From Subsaxibacter sp. CAU 1640 (GTDB taxonomy: Bacteria > Bacteroidota > Bacteroidia > Flavobacteriales > Flavobacteriaceae), in contig NZ_JALNMI010000005.1 in the NCBI RefSeq assembly GCF_023156585.1, positions 1-64,000 on the forward strand: DNA of 64,000 nt, given 5' to 3'. A model generated the notes under the pieces. It ran no database searches. It was given only the letters and a program-made list of their open reading frames with translations, and had not been told where the DNA came from. This document shows, one piece after another, positions 1 through 9,074 of the stretch. Numbering within the stretch: the first letter of the stretch is position 1; the number at the start of each line of letters is the position of its first letter. A program made the translations under genes and the position numbers.

Positions 1-1
1 T

Positions 2-529
2 GTCACGGGCTGCGAGAACACTGACAGTGCGGAGGTGGTGATCAGTTCGCCACCGTCGGTGACGGCAGAGGTGGCCACACAAGCTTTTTCGGAAATCCAC
101 GTTATAATAGCGACGGCCGTGGGGGACGGTGAATATGAGTACAGTCTCGATGGTGGCCCGTGGCAGTCCAGCGGCACCTTCGAGGACGTTTCCTTTGGGG
201 GGCACATTGTGACGGCCAGGGACGTTAACGGCTGCGGCCAGGCGGAGGTCCCGGTGACGGTGCTGGACTACCCGCACTTTTTCACCCCGAACGGCGACGG
301 TCGCAACGAGACATGGAACATTGTCGGTTTTTCAGGCATGGCCGGCACAAAAATTTATATATTTGACAGGTTCGGCAAGCTGCTCAAGCAGATCAGCCCT
401 TCGGGGACCGGCTGGGACGGGACCTACAACGGCAGCCCGATGCCATCGAGCGACTACTGGTTCACCGTGGAGTACACCGAGGACGGACAGCAGAAACAGT
501 TCAGGGCTCATTTTACTTTAAAAAGATAA
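2..529 (+). CDS. T9SS type B (gliding motility-associated C-terminal domain) surface protein, C-terminal part
   Basis: The gene enters from the left edge; the frame is open from base 2 and stops at 529, so only about 175 residues are seen. A SprB-like repeat module (YSLDGGPWQSS, then TARDVNGCG) comes first. It is followed by the CHU_C/type B sorting domain, recognisable from FFTPNGDGRNETWNI through IYIFDRFGKLL to a final Lys-Arg. Such domains direct secretion through the type IX system and attachment to the cell surface; parent proteins are usually long repeat adhesins. The DNA is conspicuously GC-rich compared with everything downstream, with many gg/cc codon endings, suggesting a different codon regime or origin. 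A strong hairpin follows at 552-587. Family call is firm; ligand and full length are unknown. Confidence 0.9.
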   Translation, partial: VTGCENTDSAEVVISSPPSVTAEVATQAFSEIHVIIATAVGDGEYEYSLDGGPWQSSGTFEDVSFGGHIVTARDVNGCGQAEVPVTVLDYPHFFTPNGDGRNETWNIVGFSGMAGTKIYIFDRFGKLLKQISPSGTGWDGTYNGSPMPSSDYWFTVEYTEDGQQKQFRAHFTLKR

Positions 530-551
530 AAGATCTAGGTCCCATCGAAAT

Positions 552-587
552 AAAAAAGCTGAACCAATTTGGTTCAGCTTTTTTATT
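552..587. terminator. Bidirectional intrinsic terminator
   Basis: The arms GCTGAACC and GGTTCAGC enclose a 5-base loop and are flanked by A-run and T-run on the two sides. It lies between the convergent type B surface gene and the FadL-like gene and can serve both. Confidence 0.8.
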
Positions 588-636
588 TTAAACTATTAAA
601 TTGTTTTTAAAAGTTTTCAATTAAAATTAGGATCTT

Positions 637-2145
637 TTATAAACTAAACCCTAATGTCAAAGTAATGTTGGAATTGTTAGTATCAATTGTAGCGGCATCA
701 ACTAATCCAACACTATAAAGCTGATTGTTTACAGTTCGGTCTGATTGATCATATGCTAAATCCAATTTTATATTTCCAAAATTATATCCTAATCCTAACG
801 AGAAACCATTTAAATTTCCATAGAAATCTTCATTCTTGTATGGACTTTCTTCTAGACGATAGCCTCCTCTAAAACTAAATTCTTTATAACGATACTCACC
901 TCCGACACGGTAAGTTGAAGCAACTTTAAGGTTATCTGAAATAATATTGTTTTGAGATGAAAAATAAATATCGGATGTAGGCCTAAACTTCATATTTCCA
1001 AAATCTTTTCTAGAATAATCGAAACTAATCAAACCTTGTTCACCAAATACATACGCTAAACTTCCAGTGATTTTACCGGGAGTTTGAAGTTTGTAATCAG
1101 GAAATACATTTACAATATTGGGATTGATTACAACAGTGTCAGCACCATCTCTAATGGTGGACAAATATTGGCTTGTTTCTTCGGAAATAGTATACCATAT
1201 AGGTGAATCATATGCTAATCCTAATCGCAACTCACTTGTTATTTTGGCAATTGCTCCAAGTTGAAACGAGAAACCAGTACCGATGGTTGATAGATAATTA
1301 TCAAAACGGACGTTAGAAACCATTGATCCCGTATTGGCATTAGATTCATTAAACACAGTTGAACGTTCATAATTAATAAAATGTGAATTCAAATTTAACC
1401 CTATATATAAATTATCTTTATATTGGGATGCGACATTAAATCCAAATTTTCCATTATAACCTGTAGCAACATAATTGTAGCGCTGATTAAAGGTTCCAGA
1501 AGCAATGTTAGATGAATACATTGTGTTTTCATCACTATCGTTTAAAGGTTCTAGTATATAAGATTCATATCCTAAAAAAGCTTGTTGATTTGAATAACCA
1601 AAGGCAGAACCTATTTCTGAATATGCCTCTGTGTAAGTCTCTCCTGGGAAAGCCGAAATTTCGTCTAATCTCAAACCTTGCGCATATCCTAAAAAATAAC
1701 TGTCTATAGACCTAGTGTTCACTCCAGAGGCAAACCAATTATCTTCATAACTAGCTGTTTTGTCATAAGCTACGCTCAACACAAACTTTTTCCAATTTGA
1801 ATTTTCATTGTTATTGTTGAAAACAAATGCAGCACCTGTTTGATTTAAATCGATTTTCGATTCTGATGAAGAGTTAAAGCCGTTAAAAAAACTAACATCA
1901 TTATTAATGTTTAAGCTAGAAAGCGAAATGGAAGCATGGCTACTGTTGAATACTGCCGAACCAGCAGGATTGATACTTACTGCCGACATATCTCCTCCAA
2001 GTGCTCCAAACGCACCGCTCATACCTCTAAATCTAGCTGTACCCTGAACTTCATCTAGAGAATATCTTACGGCATCACTTATGTCTTGAGCCATAATATT
2101 TGACATAGATAGAACACCTATGAATAGTAAACTGAACTTTTTCAT
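637..2145 (-). CDS. OmpP1/FadL-family outer membrane transport protein
   Basis: A 502-residue protein with a signal peptide (MKKFSLLFIGVLSMSNIMA, cleavage before QD). The N-terminal stretch ARFRGMSGAFGALGGDMSAVSINPAGSAVF is the hallmark hatch region of the FadL/TodX family; alternating aromatic beta strands follow and the protein ends in LTLGFSL, as expected of a beta barrel. Members carry hydrophobic substrates such as fatty acids across the outer membrane; in flavobacterial annotation they are often misnamed hemin receptors. The gene lies 44 bp downstream of the Trp-rich lipoprotein gene on the same strand and shows no clear -7 box of its own, so cotranscription is likely. The substrate cannot be read from sequence. 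Confidence 0.85.
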   Translation of the reverse strand: MKKFSLLFIGVLSMSNIMAQDISDAVRYSLDEVQGTARFRGMSGAFGALGGDMSAVSINPAGSAVFNSSHASISLSSLNINNDVSFFNGFNSSSESKIDLNQTGAAFVFNNNNENSNWKKFVLSVAYDKTASYEDNWFASGVNTRSIDSYFLGYAQGLRLDEISAFPGETYTEAYSEIGSAFGYSNQQAFLGYESYILEPLNDSDENTMYSSNIASGTFNQRYNYVATGYNGKFGFNVASQYKDNLYIGLNLNSHFINYERSTVFNESNANTGSMVSNVRFDNYLSTIGTGFSFQLGAIAKITSELRLGLAYDSPIWYTISEETSQYLSTIRDGADTVVINPNIVNVFPDYKLQTPGKITGSLAYVFGEQGLISFDYSRKDFGNMKFRPTSDIYFSSQNNIISDNLKVASTYRVGGEYRYKEFSFRGGYRLEESPYKNEDFYGNLNGFSLGLGYNFGNIKLDLAYDQSDRTVNNQLYSVGLVDAATIDTNNSNITLTLGFSL

Positions 2146-2189
2146 ATTATTTTTTTTAATTTGGAATAGCTTCTTGTCGATATAATGGA

Positions 2190-3179
2190 TTATCCTCCTC
2201 TTCGTGAAGATCCACCTGAACTTCGTCCGCCGCCACCGCTTGATGATCTAGAAGGACTTGAACTTCGAACAGTAGGCGAGCTAGTAGAACGACTTGGTGT
2301 ATTCATTCTTGTCATGGAACGTGTGCTTCTGGACGGTGAATTTACTCGAGTATTAGAACGATTGGTATTCATCCTTGTTGTAGATCTACCATTTGAATTA
2401 TTTACTCTGGTATTTGATCTTCTAATGCTATTTGCTGGATTATATCGTGTTGTACTTGAACTACTCACAGTAGAATTGTTTCGTCTCGTTGTACTGCGAG
2501 CATTGTTATTTCGGTAATTACTACTTCTGCCGTAATAATCTACTGTGCCTCTACGTCCCGAATGATAAGCAACGCCTCTATTGTAGTAATGACCATAATA
2601 CGGATTATTGTAATAGCCATAATAGTATGGATGATAGAAACCTCCATAGAATCCATATCCATAAAAAGGTGTGTTCCATCCGAAACCAGCATTCCAACCC
2701 CAATAGTTGTTCCAGCCCCAGTTATTCCATCCGTAATAACCCCAGTTGTTCCATCCCCAAGGTCTATACCAACCATAGCCGTAACCCCAATTGTTCCAGC
2801 CCCAGTCGTTGTTGTAAACATTTATCGTAACATTGTCAGAATCTTGTCCCCAGCCAGCATAACTTTCTTCATACTCAACCTCGCCAGTGGCTTCGTTGTA
2901 AGTTCCTTCATAATCATCAATATCTGTAAAAATGACATTGTCGTCTTGGGCAATGTTTGCATACTTTTGAGATTTTTCTGCAAAGTAACCTTTATAATAG
3001 GTATTATCGCTGGTTGAAGGCTCTGTTTCATCTATAGTAACAGTTTCATTTGAAGAACTGTAAATACCATCATTATCATAACCAACGTATTGGTACGATC
3101 CACAAGAAGCCAACACAAACAGCGAGCTCAAAGCAAGATAGAATGGCAATTTCGATTTTAGGTAAGTTTTAAATTGCAT
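2190..3179 (-). CDS. Trp/Asn/Gly/Tyr-rich lipoprotein of unknown function
   Basis: A 329-residue protein with a lipoprotein signal (hydrophobic run ending LASC-G; Cys about residue 26), so it should be anchored in a membrane. After an acidic segment (residues about 45-110) comes a low-complexity region (about 125-205) made of WGWNN, WGY and YYGYYNN-type words. The C-terminal 120 residues are nearly all Ser, Arg, Asn and Thr (repeats such as SRSTRSMTRMN), giving a strongly basic tail ending in SSRRGG. I do not recognise a catalytic domain. The composition suggests a surface-exposed, possibly polyanion-binding structural protein. It is divergent from proS with its own -7 box, and the FadL-like gene follows. 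Confidence 0.75.
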   Translation of the reverse strand: MQFKTYLKSKLPFYLALSSLFVLASCGSYQYVGYDNDGIYSSSNETVTIDETEPSTSDNTYYKGYFAEKSQKYANIAQDDNVIFTDIDDYEGTYNEATGEVEYEESYAGWGQDSDNVTINVYNNDWGWNNWGYGYGWYRPWGWNNWGYYGWNNWGWNNYWGWNAGFGWNTPFYGYGFYGGFYHPYYYGYYNNPYYGHYYNRGVAYHSGRRGTVDYYGRSSNYRNNNARSTTRRNNSTVSSSSTTRYNPANSIRRSNTRVNNSNGRSTTRMNTNRSNTRVNSPSRSTRSMTRMNTPSRSTSSPTVRSSSPSRSSSGGGGRSSGGSSRRGG

Positions 3180-3207
3180 ATCTCTTTAATTTTATTGTTG
3201 AACATTA

Positions 3208-3215
3208 CAAAAATA
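3208..3215 (-). promoter_or_regulatory. -7 box for the Trp-rich lipoprotein gene
   Basis: The minus strand reads TATTTTTG, a perfect match to the Bacteroidota -7 consensus TAnnTTTG, about 30 bp before the start codon. Confidence 0.6.
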
Positions 3216-3217
3216 GT

Positions 3218-3225
3218 TAGTTTTG
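3218..3225 (+). promoter_or_regulatory. Candidate -7 box for proS
   Basis: TAGTTTTG matches TAnnTTTG and stands back to back with the lipoprotein box. It would give a leader of roughly 50 bases. A second TTTTG lies nearer to proS at about 3254 but lacks the TA. Confidence 0.45.
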
Positions 3226-3279
3226 CGCAACTATTTTTTTATTTAACATAAGCACAACTTTTGTGCCAAAATACTGACA

Positions 3280-4758
3280 ATGAGTAAAAATCTTACATCT
3301 CGTGCGGAAGATTATTCAAAATGGTACAACGAGTTAGTTGTAAAGGCTGATTTAGCAGAGAATTCAGCAGTGAGAGGTTGTATGGTAATTAAGCCGTATG
3401 GATACGCTATTTGGGAAAAAATGCAAGCGGAACTTGACAAAATGTTTAAAGAAACGGGTCATCAAAACGCATATTTTCCTCTTTTTGTTCCAAAAAGTTT
3501 GTTTGAGGCTGAAGAGAAAAATGCAGAAGGTTTTGCAAAAGAATGTGCGGTAGTTACTCATTACAGATTACAAAATGATCCAGAAAATTCGGGGAAATTA
3601 AGAGTTGACCCTGATGCAAAATTAGAAGAAGAATTAGTAGTAAGGCCAACGAGTGAAGCAATTATTTGGAGTACTTATAAAAATTGGATTCAGAGCTATA
3701 GAGATTTGCCAATATTGATAAACCAGTGGGCCAATGTGGTACGCTGGGAAATGAGAACACGTTTATTCTTGCGCACTGCAGAGTTTTTGTGGCAAGAAGG
3801 TCATACGGCTCATGCCACTAAAGCGGAAGCTATTACAGAGGCAGAGCAAATGAATGATGTCTATGCTGAATTTGCAGAAAATTTTATGGCAATTCCTGTC
3901 ATTAAAGGTGTCAAAACAGAAAGTGAAAGATTCGCAGGAGCAGTTGAGACCTACTGTATTGAAGCATTAATGCAAGACGGTAAGGCTCTTCAGGCGGGAA
4001 CATCTCACTTTTTAGGGCAAAATTTCGCAAAGGCCTTTGATGTGAAATTCACCAATAATGAAGGTAAATTAGATTATGTTTGGGCTACATCTTGGGGAGT
4101 TTCTACGAGATTGATGGGAGCGTTGGTTATGACGCACAGCGATGATCATGGTCTAGTTTTACCTCCTAATTTGGCACCAATACAAGTGGTCATTGTGCCC
4201 ATACATAAAACCGATGAGCAATTGGAAGAAATTTCAAATTTAGCTAAAAATCTTATGGAAGATTTCAAGGCTAGAGGCATATCGTGTAAGTTCGACCATA
4301 GGACTACGCATCGTCCTGGAGCAAAATTTGCACAATATGAGTTGCAAGGTGTTCCTGTGCGAGTAGCTATCGGTCCTAAAGATTTAGAAAACAAAACTGT
4401 GGAGCTTGCCAGAAGGGATACTCTCACTAAAGAGACTGTGAATGTTGAAGATTTGGTTAAAACTGTGACTCTTTTAATGAGTGAGATCCAAGAGTCATTG
4501 TTTAAGAAAGCGAAGGATTTTAGAGATTCTCATATCACTGAAGTCAATGATTTTGATGAATTTAAAAAAGTATTGGAAACCAAAACGGGTTTTGTGTCAG
4601 CACATTGGGATGGCTCTTCTGAAACGGAGCAAAAGATAAAAGAATTGACTAAAGCAACTATTAGATGTGTCCCTCTGGATGCTAAAAATGAGAGCGGAAT
4701 CTGTGTGTTTTCTGGTGAACCTTCGAGTAGAAGAGTACTGTTTGCGAAGGCTTATTAA
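3280..4758 (+). CDS. proS: Proline-tRNA ligase (archaeal/eukaryotic-type ProRS)
   Basis: This cytoplasmic class II synthetase charges tRNA-Pro. The 492-residue length, the early segment [16 protein letters not shown], the motif 2 region ([11 protein letters not shown], then [27 protein letters not shown]) and the C-terminal Tyr of the final LFAKAY are those of the short ProRS class common in archaea, eukaryotes and many Bacteroidota. The bacterial editing insertion is absent. The central [11 protein letters not shown] is the active-site segment and an HGTP anticodon-binding domain starts near residue 300. Monocistronic; tRNA-Glu and rpsT follow with a separate promoter. Confidence 0.95.
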   Translation: MSKNLTSRAEDYSKWYNELVVKADLAENSAVRGCMVIKPYGYAIWEKMQAELDKMFKETGHQNAYFPLFVPKSLFEAEEKNAEGFAKECAVVTHYRLQNDPENSGKLRVDPDAKLEEELVVRPTSEAIIWSTYKNWIQSYRDLPILINQWANVVRWEMRTRLFLRTAEFLWQEGHTAHATKAEAITEAEQMNDVYAEFAENFMAIPVIKGVKTESERFAGAVETYCIEALMQDGKALQAGTSHFLGQNFAKAFDVKFTNNEGKLDYVWATSWGVSTRLMGALVMTHSDDHGLVLPPNLAPIQVVIVPIHKTDEQLEEISNLAKNLMEDFKARGISCKFDHRTTHRPGAKFAQYELQGVPVRVAIGPKDLENKTVELARRDTLTKETVNVEDLVKTVTLLMSEIQESLFKKAKDFRDSHITEVNDFDEFKKVLETKTGFVSAHWDGSSETEQKIKELTKATIRCVPLDAKNESGICVFSGEPSSRRVLFAKAY

Positions 4759-4785
4759 AAAAATCAAAAAAAAATTGTTTAGGTA

Positions 4786-4815
4786 TTGCAACATTTAAAA
4801 ATAGTTGTATTTTTG
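4786..4815 (+). promoter_or_regulatory. Promoter of the tRNA-Glu / rpsT unit
   Basis: A TTG at 4786-4788 (-33 element) is spaced 19 bp from a perfect -7 box TATTTTTG at 4808-4815. Transcription would start around 4821, upstream of tRNA-Glu. Confidence 0.7.
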
Positions 4816-4903
4816 CATCCGCATTGAAACAATTGCACGTTCATTTAAAATGTTTCTGGAGTCACTGGTAAACAACCCAAACTTCAAATGTAATAACTCA
4901 AAT

Positions 4904-4975
4904 GGCCCGTTCGTCTATCGGCTAGGACGCCAGGTTTTCATCCTGGTAAGAGGGGTTCGATTCCCCTACGGGCTA
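4904..4975 (+). tRNA. tRNA-Glu (anticodon UUC)
   Basis: The acceptor arms GGCCCGT and ACGGGCT pair with one G-U at the first position. The anticodon stem CCAGG/CCTGG encloses TTTTCAT, giving anticodon TTC. The T arm is GGGG-TTCGATT-CCCC. The discriminator is A and CCA is not encoded. rpsT begins 25 bp later, probably in the same transcript. Confidence 0.95.
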
Positions 4976-5000
4976 CATATTAAAAGAAAGTAATAAAATA

Positions 5001-5252
5001 ATGGCAAATCATAAGTCAGCATTAAAAAGAATTAGAAGTAACGAGGCAAAACGTTTGACCAACAGGTACAAGCATAAAACTACTCGTAATGCTATCAAAA
5101 AATTACGTGAGACAACAGACGCTAAAGAAGCACAAAAAATGCTTGGTGATGTTGTATCTATGATTGATAAATTGGCGAAGAAAAATATCATTCATAACAA
5201 TAAGGCTGCTAACTTAAAGTCTGGTTTGACAAAGCATGTAGCTTCTTTGTAA
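5001..5252 (+). CDS. rpsT: 30S ribosomal protein S20
   Basis: An 83-residue, very basic, helical protein beginning MANHKSALKRIRSNEAKRL and containing NIIHNNKAANLKSGLTKHV. Both are S20 signatures and the length is normal. It binds 16S rRNA early in assembly of the small subunit. It follows tRNA-Glu closely and is likely cotranscribed with it; a strong terminator lies 23 bp downstream. Confidence 0.97.
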   Translation: MANHKSALKRIRSNEAKRLTNRYKHKTTRNAIKKLRETTDAKEAQKMLGDVVSMIDKLAKKNIIHNNKAANLKSGLTKHVASL

Positions 5253-5274
5253 GAAGAATTGAAATAATATTGAG

Positions 5275-5308
5275 AAAGGTCTTTTCATTGAAAAGACCTT
5301 TTTTTTTG
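5275..5308 (+). terminator. Intrinsic terminator after rpsT
   Basis: An 11-bp stem (AAAGGTCTTTT / AAAAGACCTTT) with a 5-base loop is followed by a run of T. Confidence 0.85.
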
Positions 5309-5323
5309 ACTTTACTCAAAAAT

Positions 5324-5355
5324 AAACCCCTTGAAAATGTTCTTTCAAGGGGTTT
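5324..5355 (-). terminator. Intrinsic terminator after rho
   Basis: A 13-bp perfect stem (AAACCCCTTGAAA / TTTCAAGGGGTTT) lies just past the rho stop codon. On the minus strand it is followed by a T-rich tail. Confidence 0.7.
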
Positions 5356-5378
5356 GTCTTTTCAGAATCTATTTTTAA

Positions 5379-7031
5379 TTATCCATTCATTGATAATAAA
5401 AACTCTTCGTTGTTCCTGGTCTTTTTAACTCTGTCATTGATGAATTCCATGGCTTCAACAGGATTCATATCTGCCAAATACTTGCGCATTACCCACATTC
5501 TTTGAATAGTGGCATCATCCAAAAGTAAATCATCTCTTCTTGTACTTGAAGATGTAAGGTCAATGGCTGGGAAGATACGACGATTGGATATTTTTCTATC
5601 CAACTGAAGCTCCATGTTACCAGTACCTTTGAATTCTTCAAAAATAACTTCATCCATTTTTGAACCTGTTTCTGTCAACGCTGTGGCAATAATGGTCAAT
5701 GAACCACCATTTTCAATATTTCTAGCAGCACCGAAGAAACGTTTAGGTTTGTGAAGCGCGTTTGCATCTACACCACCACTTAAAATTTTACCTGATGCAG
5801 GCTGAACTGTATTGTAAGCTCTTGCCAAACGGGTGATGGAATCTAATAGGATCACAACATCATGTCCGCATTCAACCAATCTTTTCGCCTTTTCTAAAAC
5901 TATATTTGCAATTTTTACGTGTTCATGTGCTTCTTTGTCGAAAGTTGAAGCAATAACTTCACCACGTACGTTTCTTTGCATATCAGTTACCTCTTCAGGA
6001 CGCTCATCGATCAACAAAATCATTTGGTAAACTTCTGGATGATTGGCAGCAATAGCATTTGCAACATCTTTCAACAACATGGTTTTACCAGTTTTTGGTT
6101 GCGATACAATCATACCACGTTGTCCTTTTCCTATTGGAGAAAACAAATCCATAATTCTAGTGGAAATGGTGCTTTGCTTTTCTGCAATATTGAATTTTTC
6201 TTGAGGAAATAATGGTGTCAAGTGTTCAAATGATACTCTGTCTCTTACCACGTCTGGACTTTGACCATTGATTTTACTCACTTTAATCAATGGAAAATAT
6301 TTTTCACCTTCTTTAGGAGGTCTTACATGACCGAGAACTGTGTCTCCAGTTTTAAGGCCAAATAATCTAATTTGGGATTGTGATACATAAATATCATCAG
6401 GTGATGATAAATAGTTATAGTCGGACGAACGTAAAAATCCATAACCATCCTGCATAATATCTAATACGCCTTCACTTTGTATGATTGCATCAAACTCAAA
6501 ATCTGGTTCTCTGTAACGGTTTCTGGTATCCTTATTACCATTATTGCCGCTATTGTCGTTCACATTGCCATCTTTTTCTTTCGAACGCTGATTGTTAGGT
6601 TTGTTTGAATTGTCTTTCTGGCGTTGGTTAGACTTGTTCTGTTGTTTTTCGTTTTGTTTGTGTTGAGTTTTTTGCTCATTTTTATCAGACGAAGTTTCTG
6701 TAGATTTTTTCTCGTCTTTGGAGTCGTTTTTAGAATCACTAAACTCCATTTTTTGTTGCTCTTTAGAGTGTGTGACTGGTTTTTTGATGCGTTCTCTTTT
6801 CTTTTTTTGTCGAGGGTTTGATGATGAAGAAGTATCAGAAGAACTTCTCGCAGGTGTTTCCTCTTTAAGAACCTCTTTTTTTACGGCTTCAGGATTTGCT
6901 GCCTGAACATCCAATATTTTGTAAACCAAATCAAGTTTTTTAAGCGTACGATATTTTGGTACATTCAATTTTTGAGCTATATCCTGTAAATCGGAAAGCT
7001 TTGTTTCTTTTAATTGCGAAATTTCAAACAT
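5379..7031 (-). CDS. rho: Transcription termination factor Rho with long N-terminal insert
   Basis: A hexameric RNA helicase that ends transcripts. Residues 1-50 form the Rho N-terminal helical domain ([18 protein letters not shown]). Residues about 60-175 are a hydrophilic low-complexity insert of Lys, Gln, Asn, Ser and Asp ([17 protein letters not shown]-like), which explains the 550-residue length against about 420 in Escherichia coli. The cold-shock RNA-binding domain follows ([15 protein letters not shown]), then the RecA-type motor with Walker A SQPKTGKT, Walker [17 protein letters not shown] and the Q/R loops. The insert is known from Bacteroidota and other phyla and is proposed to affect RNA binding. 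Monocistronic, with its own -7 box and terminator. Confidence 0.96.
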   Translation of the reverse strand: MFEISQLKETKLSDLQDIAQKLNVPKYRTLKKLDLVYKILDVQAANPEAVKKEVLKEETPARSSSDTSSSSNPRQKKKRERIKKPVTHSKEQQKMEFSDSKNDSKDEKKSTETSSDKNEQKTQHKQNEKQQNKSNQRQKDNSNKPNNQRSKEKDGNVNDNSGNNGNKDTRNRYREPDFEFDAIIQSEGVLDIMQDGYGFLRSSDYNYLSSPDDIYVSQSQIRLFGLKTGDTVLGHVRPPKEGEKYFPLIKVSKINGQSPDVVRDRVSFEHLTPLFPQEKFNIAEKQSTISTRIMDLFSPIGKGQRGMIVSQPKTGKTMLLKDVANAIAANHPEVYQMILLIDERPEEVTDMQRNVRGEVIASTFDKEAHEHVKIANIVLEKAKRLVECGHDVVILLDSITRLARAYNTVQPASGKILSGGVDANALHKPKRFFGAARNIENGGSLTIIATALTETGSKMDEVIFEEFKGTGNMELQLDRKISNRRIFPAIDLTSSSTRRDDLLLDDATIQRMWVMRKYLADMNPVEAMEFINDRVKKTRNNEEFLLSMNG

Positions 7032-7085
7032 GTATGTTTATAGAATAGTTATTTTAAACTGAAATTGGCTCTAATCTGAACTTTT

Positions 7086-7093
7086 CAAATATA
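7086..7093 (-). promoter_or_regulatory. -7 box for rho
   Basis: The minus strand reads TATATTTG, a perfect TAnnTTTG, giving a leader of about 50 bases. Confidence 0.6.
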
Positions 7094-7198
7094 AACTGAA
7101 AGATAAGGGTAAAACCAAGAAAATTTTTGAAGATTAGACGCTGTGTAACGTTCTGATGCACACATTGTCTATGCAATAATACAATTTTATTTTAAAAA

Positions 7199-7233
7199 TT
7201 GACATAACTTTTAAAAAGAAACTGTTAATTTTG
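7199..7233 (+). promoter_or_regulatory. Promoter of the DUF4293 gene
   Basis: TTGACA at 7199-7204 and the -7 box TAATTTTG at 7226-7233 precede the start codon at 7255. Confidence 0.6.
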
Positions 7234-7254
7234 TCGTTAAATTTTTGAAAAACG

Positions 7255-7665
7255 ATGTTACAACGCATACAAACAGTGTATTTGTTACTTGCTGCCATAA
7301 GTTCTGGAGGGCTTATTTTTGTGTTCCATTTATGGACAACTAATGCAGATGCAATGGTTTATGCAAAAGATAATATGTATTATTTGGCTTTGTTTTTAGG
7401 TTCTGCAGCATTATCTTTGATTTCGATTTTTGGATATAAAAATAGAAAGTCGCAATTCGTATTGAATCGGCTTAATATCATATTGAACTTTATTTTATTA
7501 GGATTATTTGTGTATCAATCCCTAAACTTATCTGGAGAAGCTGACGTTTCGGAGAAAGGTATTGGGATCGTTCTTCCTGCTTTGTCTATCGTGTTGTTGG
7601 TTTTGGCCAACAAGGCCATAAAAAAGGATGAAGATCTTGTAAAATCTGTGGATAGATTACGATAA
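7255..7665 (+). CDS. DUF4293 family membrane protein
   Basis: A 136-residue integral membrane protein starting MLQRIQTVYLLLAA, the typical DUF4293 opening. Four hydrophobic helices are visible (about residues 6-26, 43-61, 72-88 and 105-122), with a short charged tail. The family is confined to Bacteroidota and often neighbours rho, as here; no function is established. A strong bidirectional terminator follows. Confidence 0.85.
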   Translation: MLQRIQTVYLLLAAISSGGLIFVFHLWTTNADAMVYAKDNMYYLALFLGSAALSLISIFGYKNRKSQFVLNRLNIILNFILLGLFVYQSLNLSGEADVSEKGIGIVLPALSIVLLVLANKAIKKDEDLVKSVDRLR

Positions 7666-7694
7666 ACCCTATTAACTTAATTTTATTAGTGCGT

Positions 7695-7730
7695 AAGCCC
7701 AAGGTGAAGATCTTGGGCTTTTTTATTTTT
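7695..7730. terminator. Bidirectional terminator overlapping the phosphodiesterase stop codon
   Basis: AAGCCCAAG / CTTGGGCTT form a 9-bp stem with an 8-base loop, and T-rich sequence follows. The T tail overlaps the end of the minus-strand gene that stops at 7723. Confidence 0.8.
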
Positions 7731-8214
7731 TGAATTCAATTACCTCCAAGTTTTCGATTTTTTTACTGTCAATAGTAAATCGCAACATAGTTCTGACTTG
7801 TTGAAATCCGTGTTTACCGACAGCTCCAGGATTCATGTGTAATAGATTTAAATTTTTGTCTGGCATCACTTTTAAAATGTGTGAATGACCACAAATAAAC
7901 AATCTTGGAGGATTTTCATAAAGCATTTCCCTTACCTTTATATTGTATTTTCCAGGGTAACCTCCAATATGAGTCATCAACACATCTACCTCTTCACAAA
8001 AAAAACGATTGTGTTCAGGAAATTCAACTCTGGCCTTGGCATCATCAATATTGCCATAAACTGCCCTCAAAGGTTTTAATCTTTTGATTGCATCAGTCAC
8101 TTTCAAATCTCCTATATCTCCAGCATGCCATACTTCATCGGCTTGTTTGACATATTTTAAGATATCATCATCTATATAACTGTGCGTGTCGGAAAGGAGA
8201 AGAATTTTTTTCAA
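7723..8214 (-). CDS. YfcE/MJ0936-type metallophosphoesterase
   Basis: A 163-residue cytoplasmic phosphodiesterase of the calcineurin-like fold. All metal-binding blocks are present in order: LLSDTHSY (D-x-H), HAGDIGD (GD), VYGNID (GN), THIGG, and FICGHSHI (GHSH). The late LLHMNPGAVG is also characteristic of this subfamily, whose members hydrolyse model phosphodiesters; the natural substrate is unknown. The reading frame starts at TTG (8212-8214); no ATG occurs in frame between it and the upstream stop, and MKKILLLSDTH is the expected N-terminus, so TTG is taken as the start. Convergent with DUF4293, divergent from truA. Confidence 0.9.
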   Translation of the reverse strand: MKKILLLSDTHSYIDDDILKYVKQADEVWHAGDIGDLKVTDAIKRLKPLRAVYGNIDDAKARVEFPEHNRFFCEEVDVLMTHIGGYPGKYNIKVREMLYENPPRLFICGHSHILKVMPDKNLNLLHMNPGAVGKHGFQQVRTMLRFTIDSKKIENLEVIEFKK

Positions 8215-8291
8215 AATTGAAATTTTATGAGGCCACTCAATTAAAAATTTGTTAATAAAGAATCGTTAATCGTCAATCGCAAATAACTGAC

Positions 8292-8299
8292 TATCTTTG
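8292..8299 (+). promoter_or_regulatory. -7 box for truA and the ABC exporter
   Basis: TATCTTTG is a perfect TAnnTTTG, 25 bp before the TTG start of truA. Confidence 0.65.
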
Positions 8300-8324
8300 C
8301 CACTTACAAAAATAAACCTTTGCA

Positions 8325-9074
8325 TTGAGATATTTTATCGAGTTTTCATATAACGGAAAGGAGTATCATGGCTGGCAAAACCAGCCTAACGCTATTTCTG
8401 TGCAACGGGTCTTGGAGGAAGCATTGTCAAAGTTGTTGCGAACCAAAATTAGTGTCATGGGAGCAGGTAGAACTGATGCAGGCGTACATGCCTCACAGAT
8501 GTTTGCTCATTTTGATATTGAAGATTCATTTGATGTTGAGTCAATCGTTTTCAAATTGAATTGTTTTCTGCCAAAGAATATTGCAATTCATAATATATTC
8601 AGGGTAAATGACAAGGCACACGCTCGCTTTAATGCTACAAGCCGGACCTATCATTATAAAATTGCAACAAAGAAAAATGTATTTACATACGATTTGGCAT
8701 ATCACATTTATTTTTCTTTAGACGTTGACAAAATGAATGCGGCATGCAAAATTTTATTTGACTATAACGATTTTCAATGCTTTTCCAAAAGTAATACAGA
8801 TGTAAAAACGTATCATTGTACTATCAAAGAGGCATTTTGGAAACTTGATGAAAATCAATTGATTTTTAAAATTACAGCTGATAGATTTTTGCGAAATATG
8901 GTAAGGGCAATTGTTGGTACCATGATAGAAATAGGGCTGGGAAAAATTGAAGTGGAACAGTTGCACAACATTATAAAATCAAAAAGTAGGAGTGAAGCCG
9001 GTTATTCGGTTCCTGCAAATGGGTTATACCTAACAAATATTGTATATCCAGAAAAAATTAAACAAATCAATTGA
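8325..9074 (+). CDS. truA: tRNA pseudouridine(38-40) synthase
   Basis: Isomerises uridines 38-40 in the anticodon arm of tRNAs. The 249-residue protein starts (M)RYFIEFSYNGKEYHGWQNQP and holds the catalytic GAGRTDAGVHA block (Asp about residue 52) and the late RFLRNMVRAIVGTM motif, all in normal positions. The first possible start is TTG at 8325: an in-frame TAA lies 12 bases upstream and homologues begin at this residue, so the unusual start is well supported. The stop codon overlaps the ATG of the downstream ABC exporter (TGATG), suggesting translational coupling. Confidence 0.95.
   Translation: MRYFIEFSYNGKEYHGWQNQPNAISVQRVLEEALSKLLRTKISVMGAGRTDAGVHASQMFAHFDIEDSFDVESIVFKLNCFLPKNIAIHNIFRVNDKAHARFNATSRTYHYKIATKKNVFTYDLAYHIYFSLDVDKMNAACKILFDYNDFQCFSKSNTDVKTYHCTIKEAFWKLDENQLIFKITADRFLRNMVRAIVGTMIEIGLGKIEVEQLHNIIKSKSRSEAGYSVPANGLYLTNIVYPEKIKQIN

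Noticed and set aside
2540-2821. Other frames inside the Trp-rich lipoprotein gene
   Set aside because: Open because of biased composition; the lipoprotein frame has signal, promoter and start.
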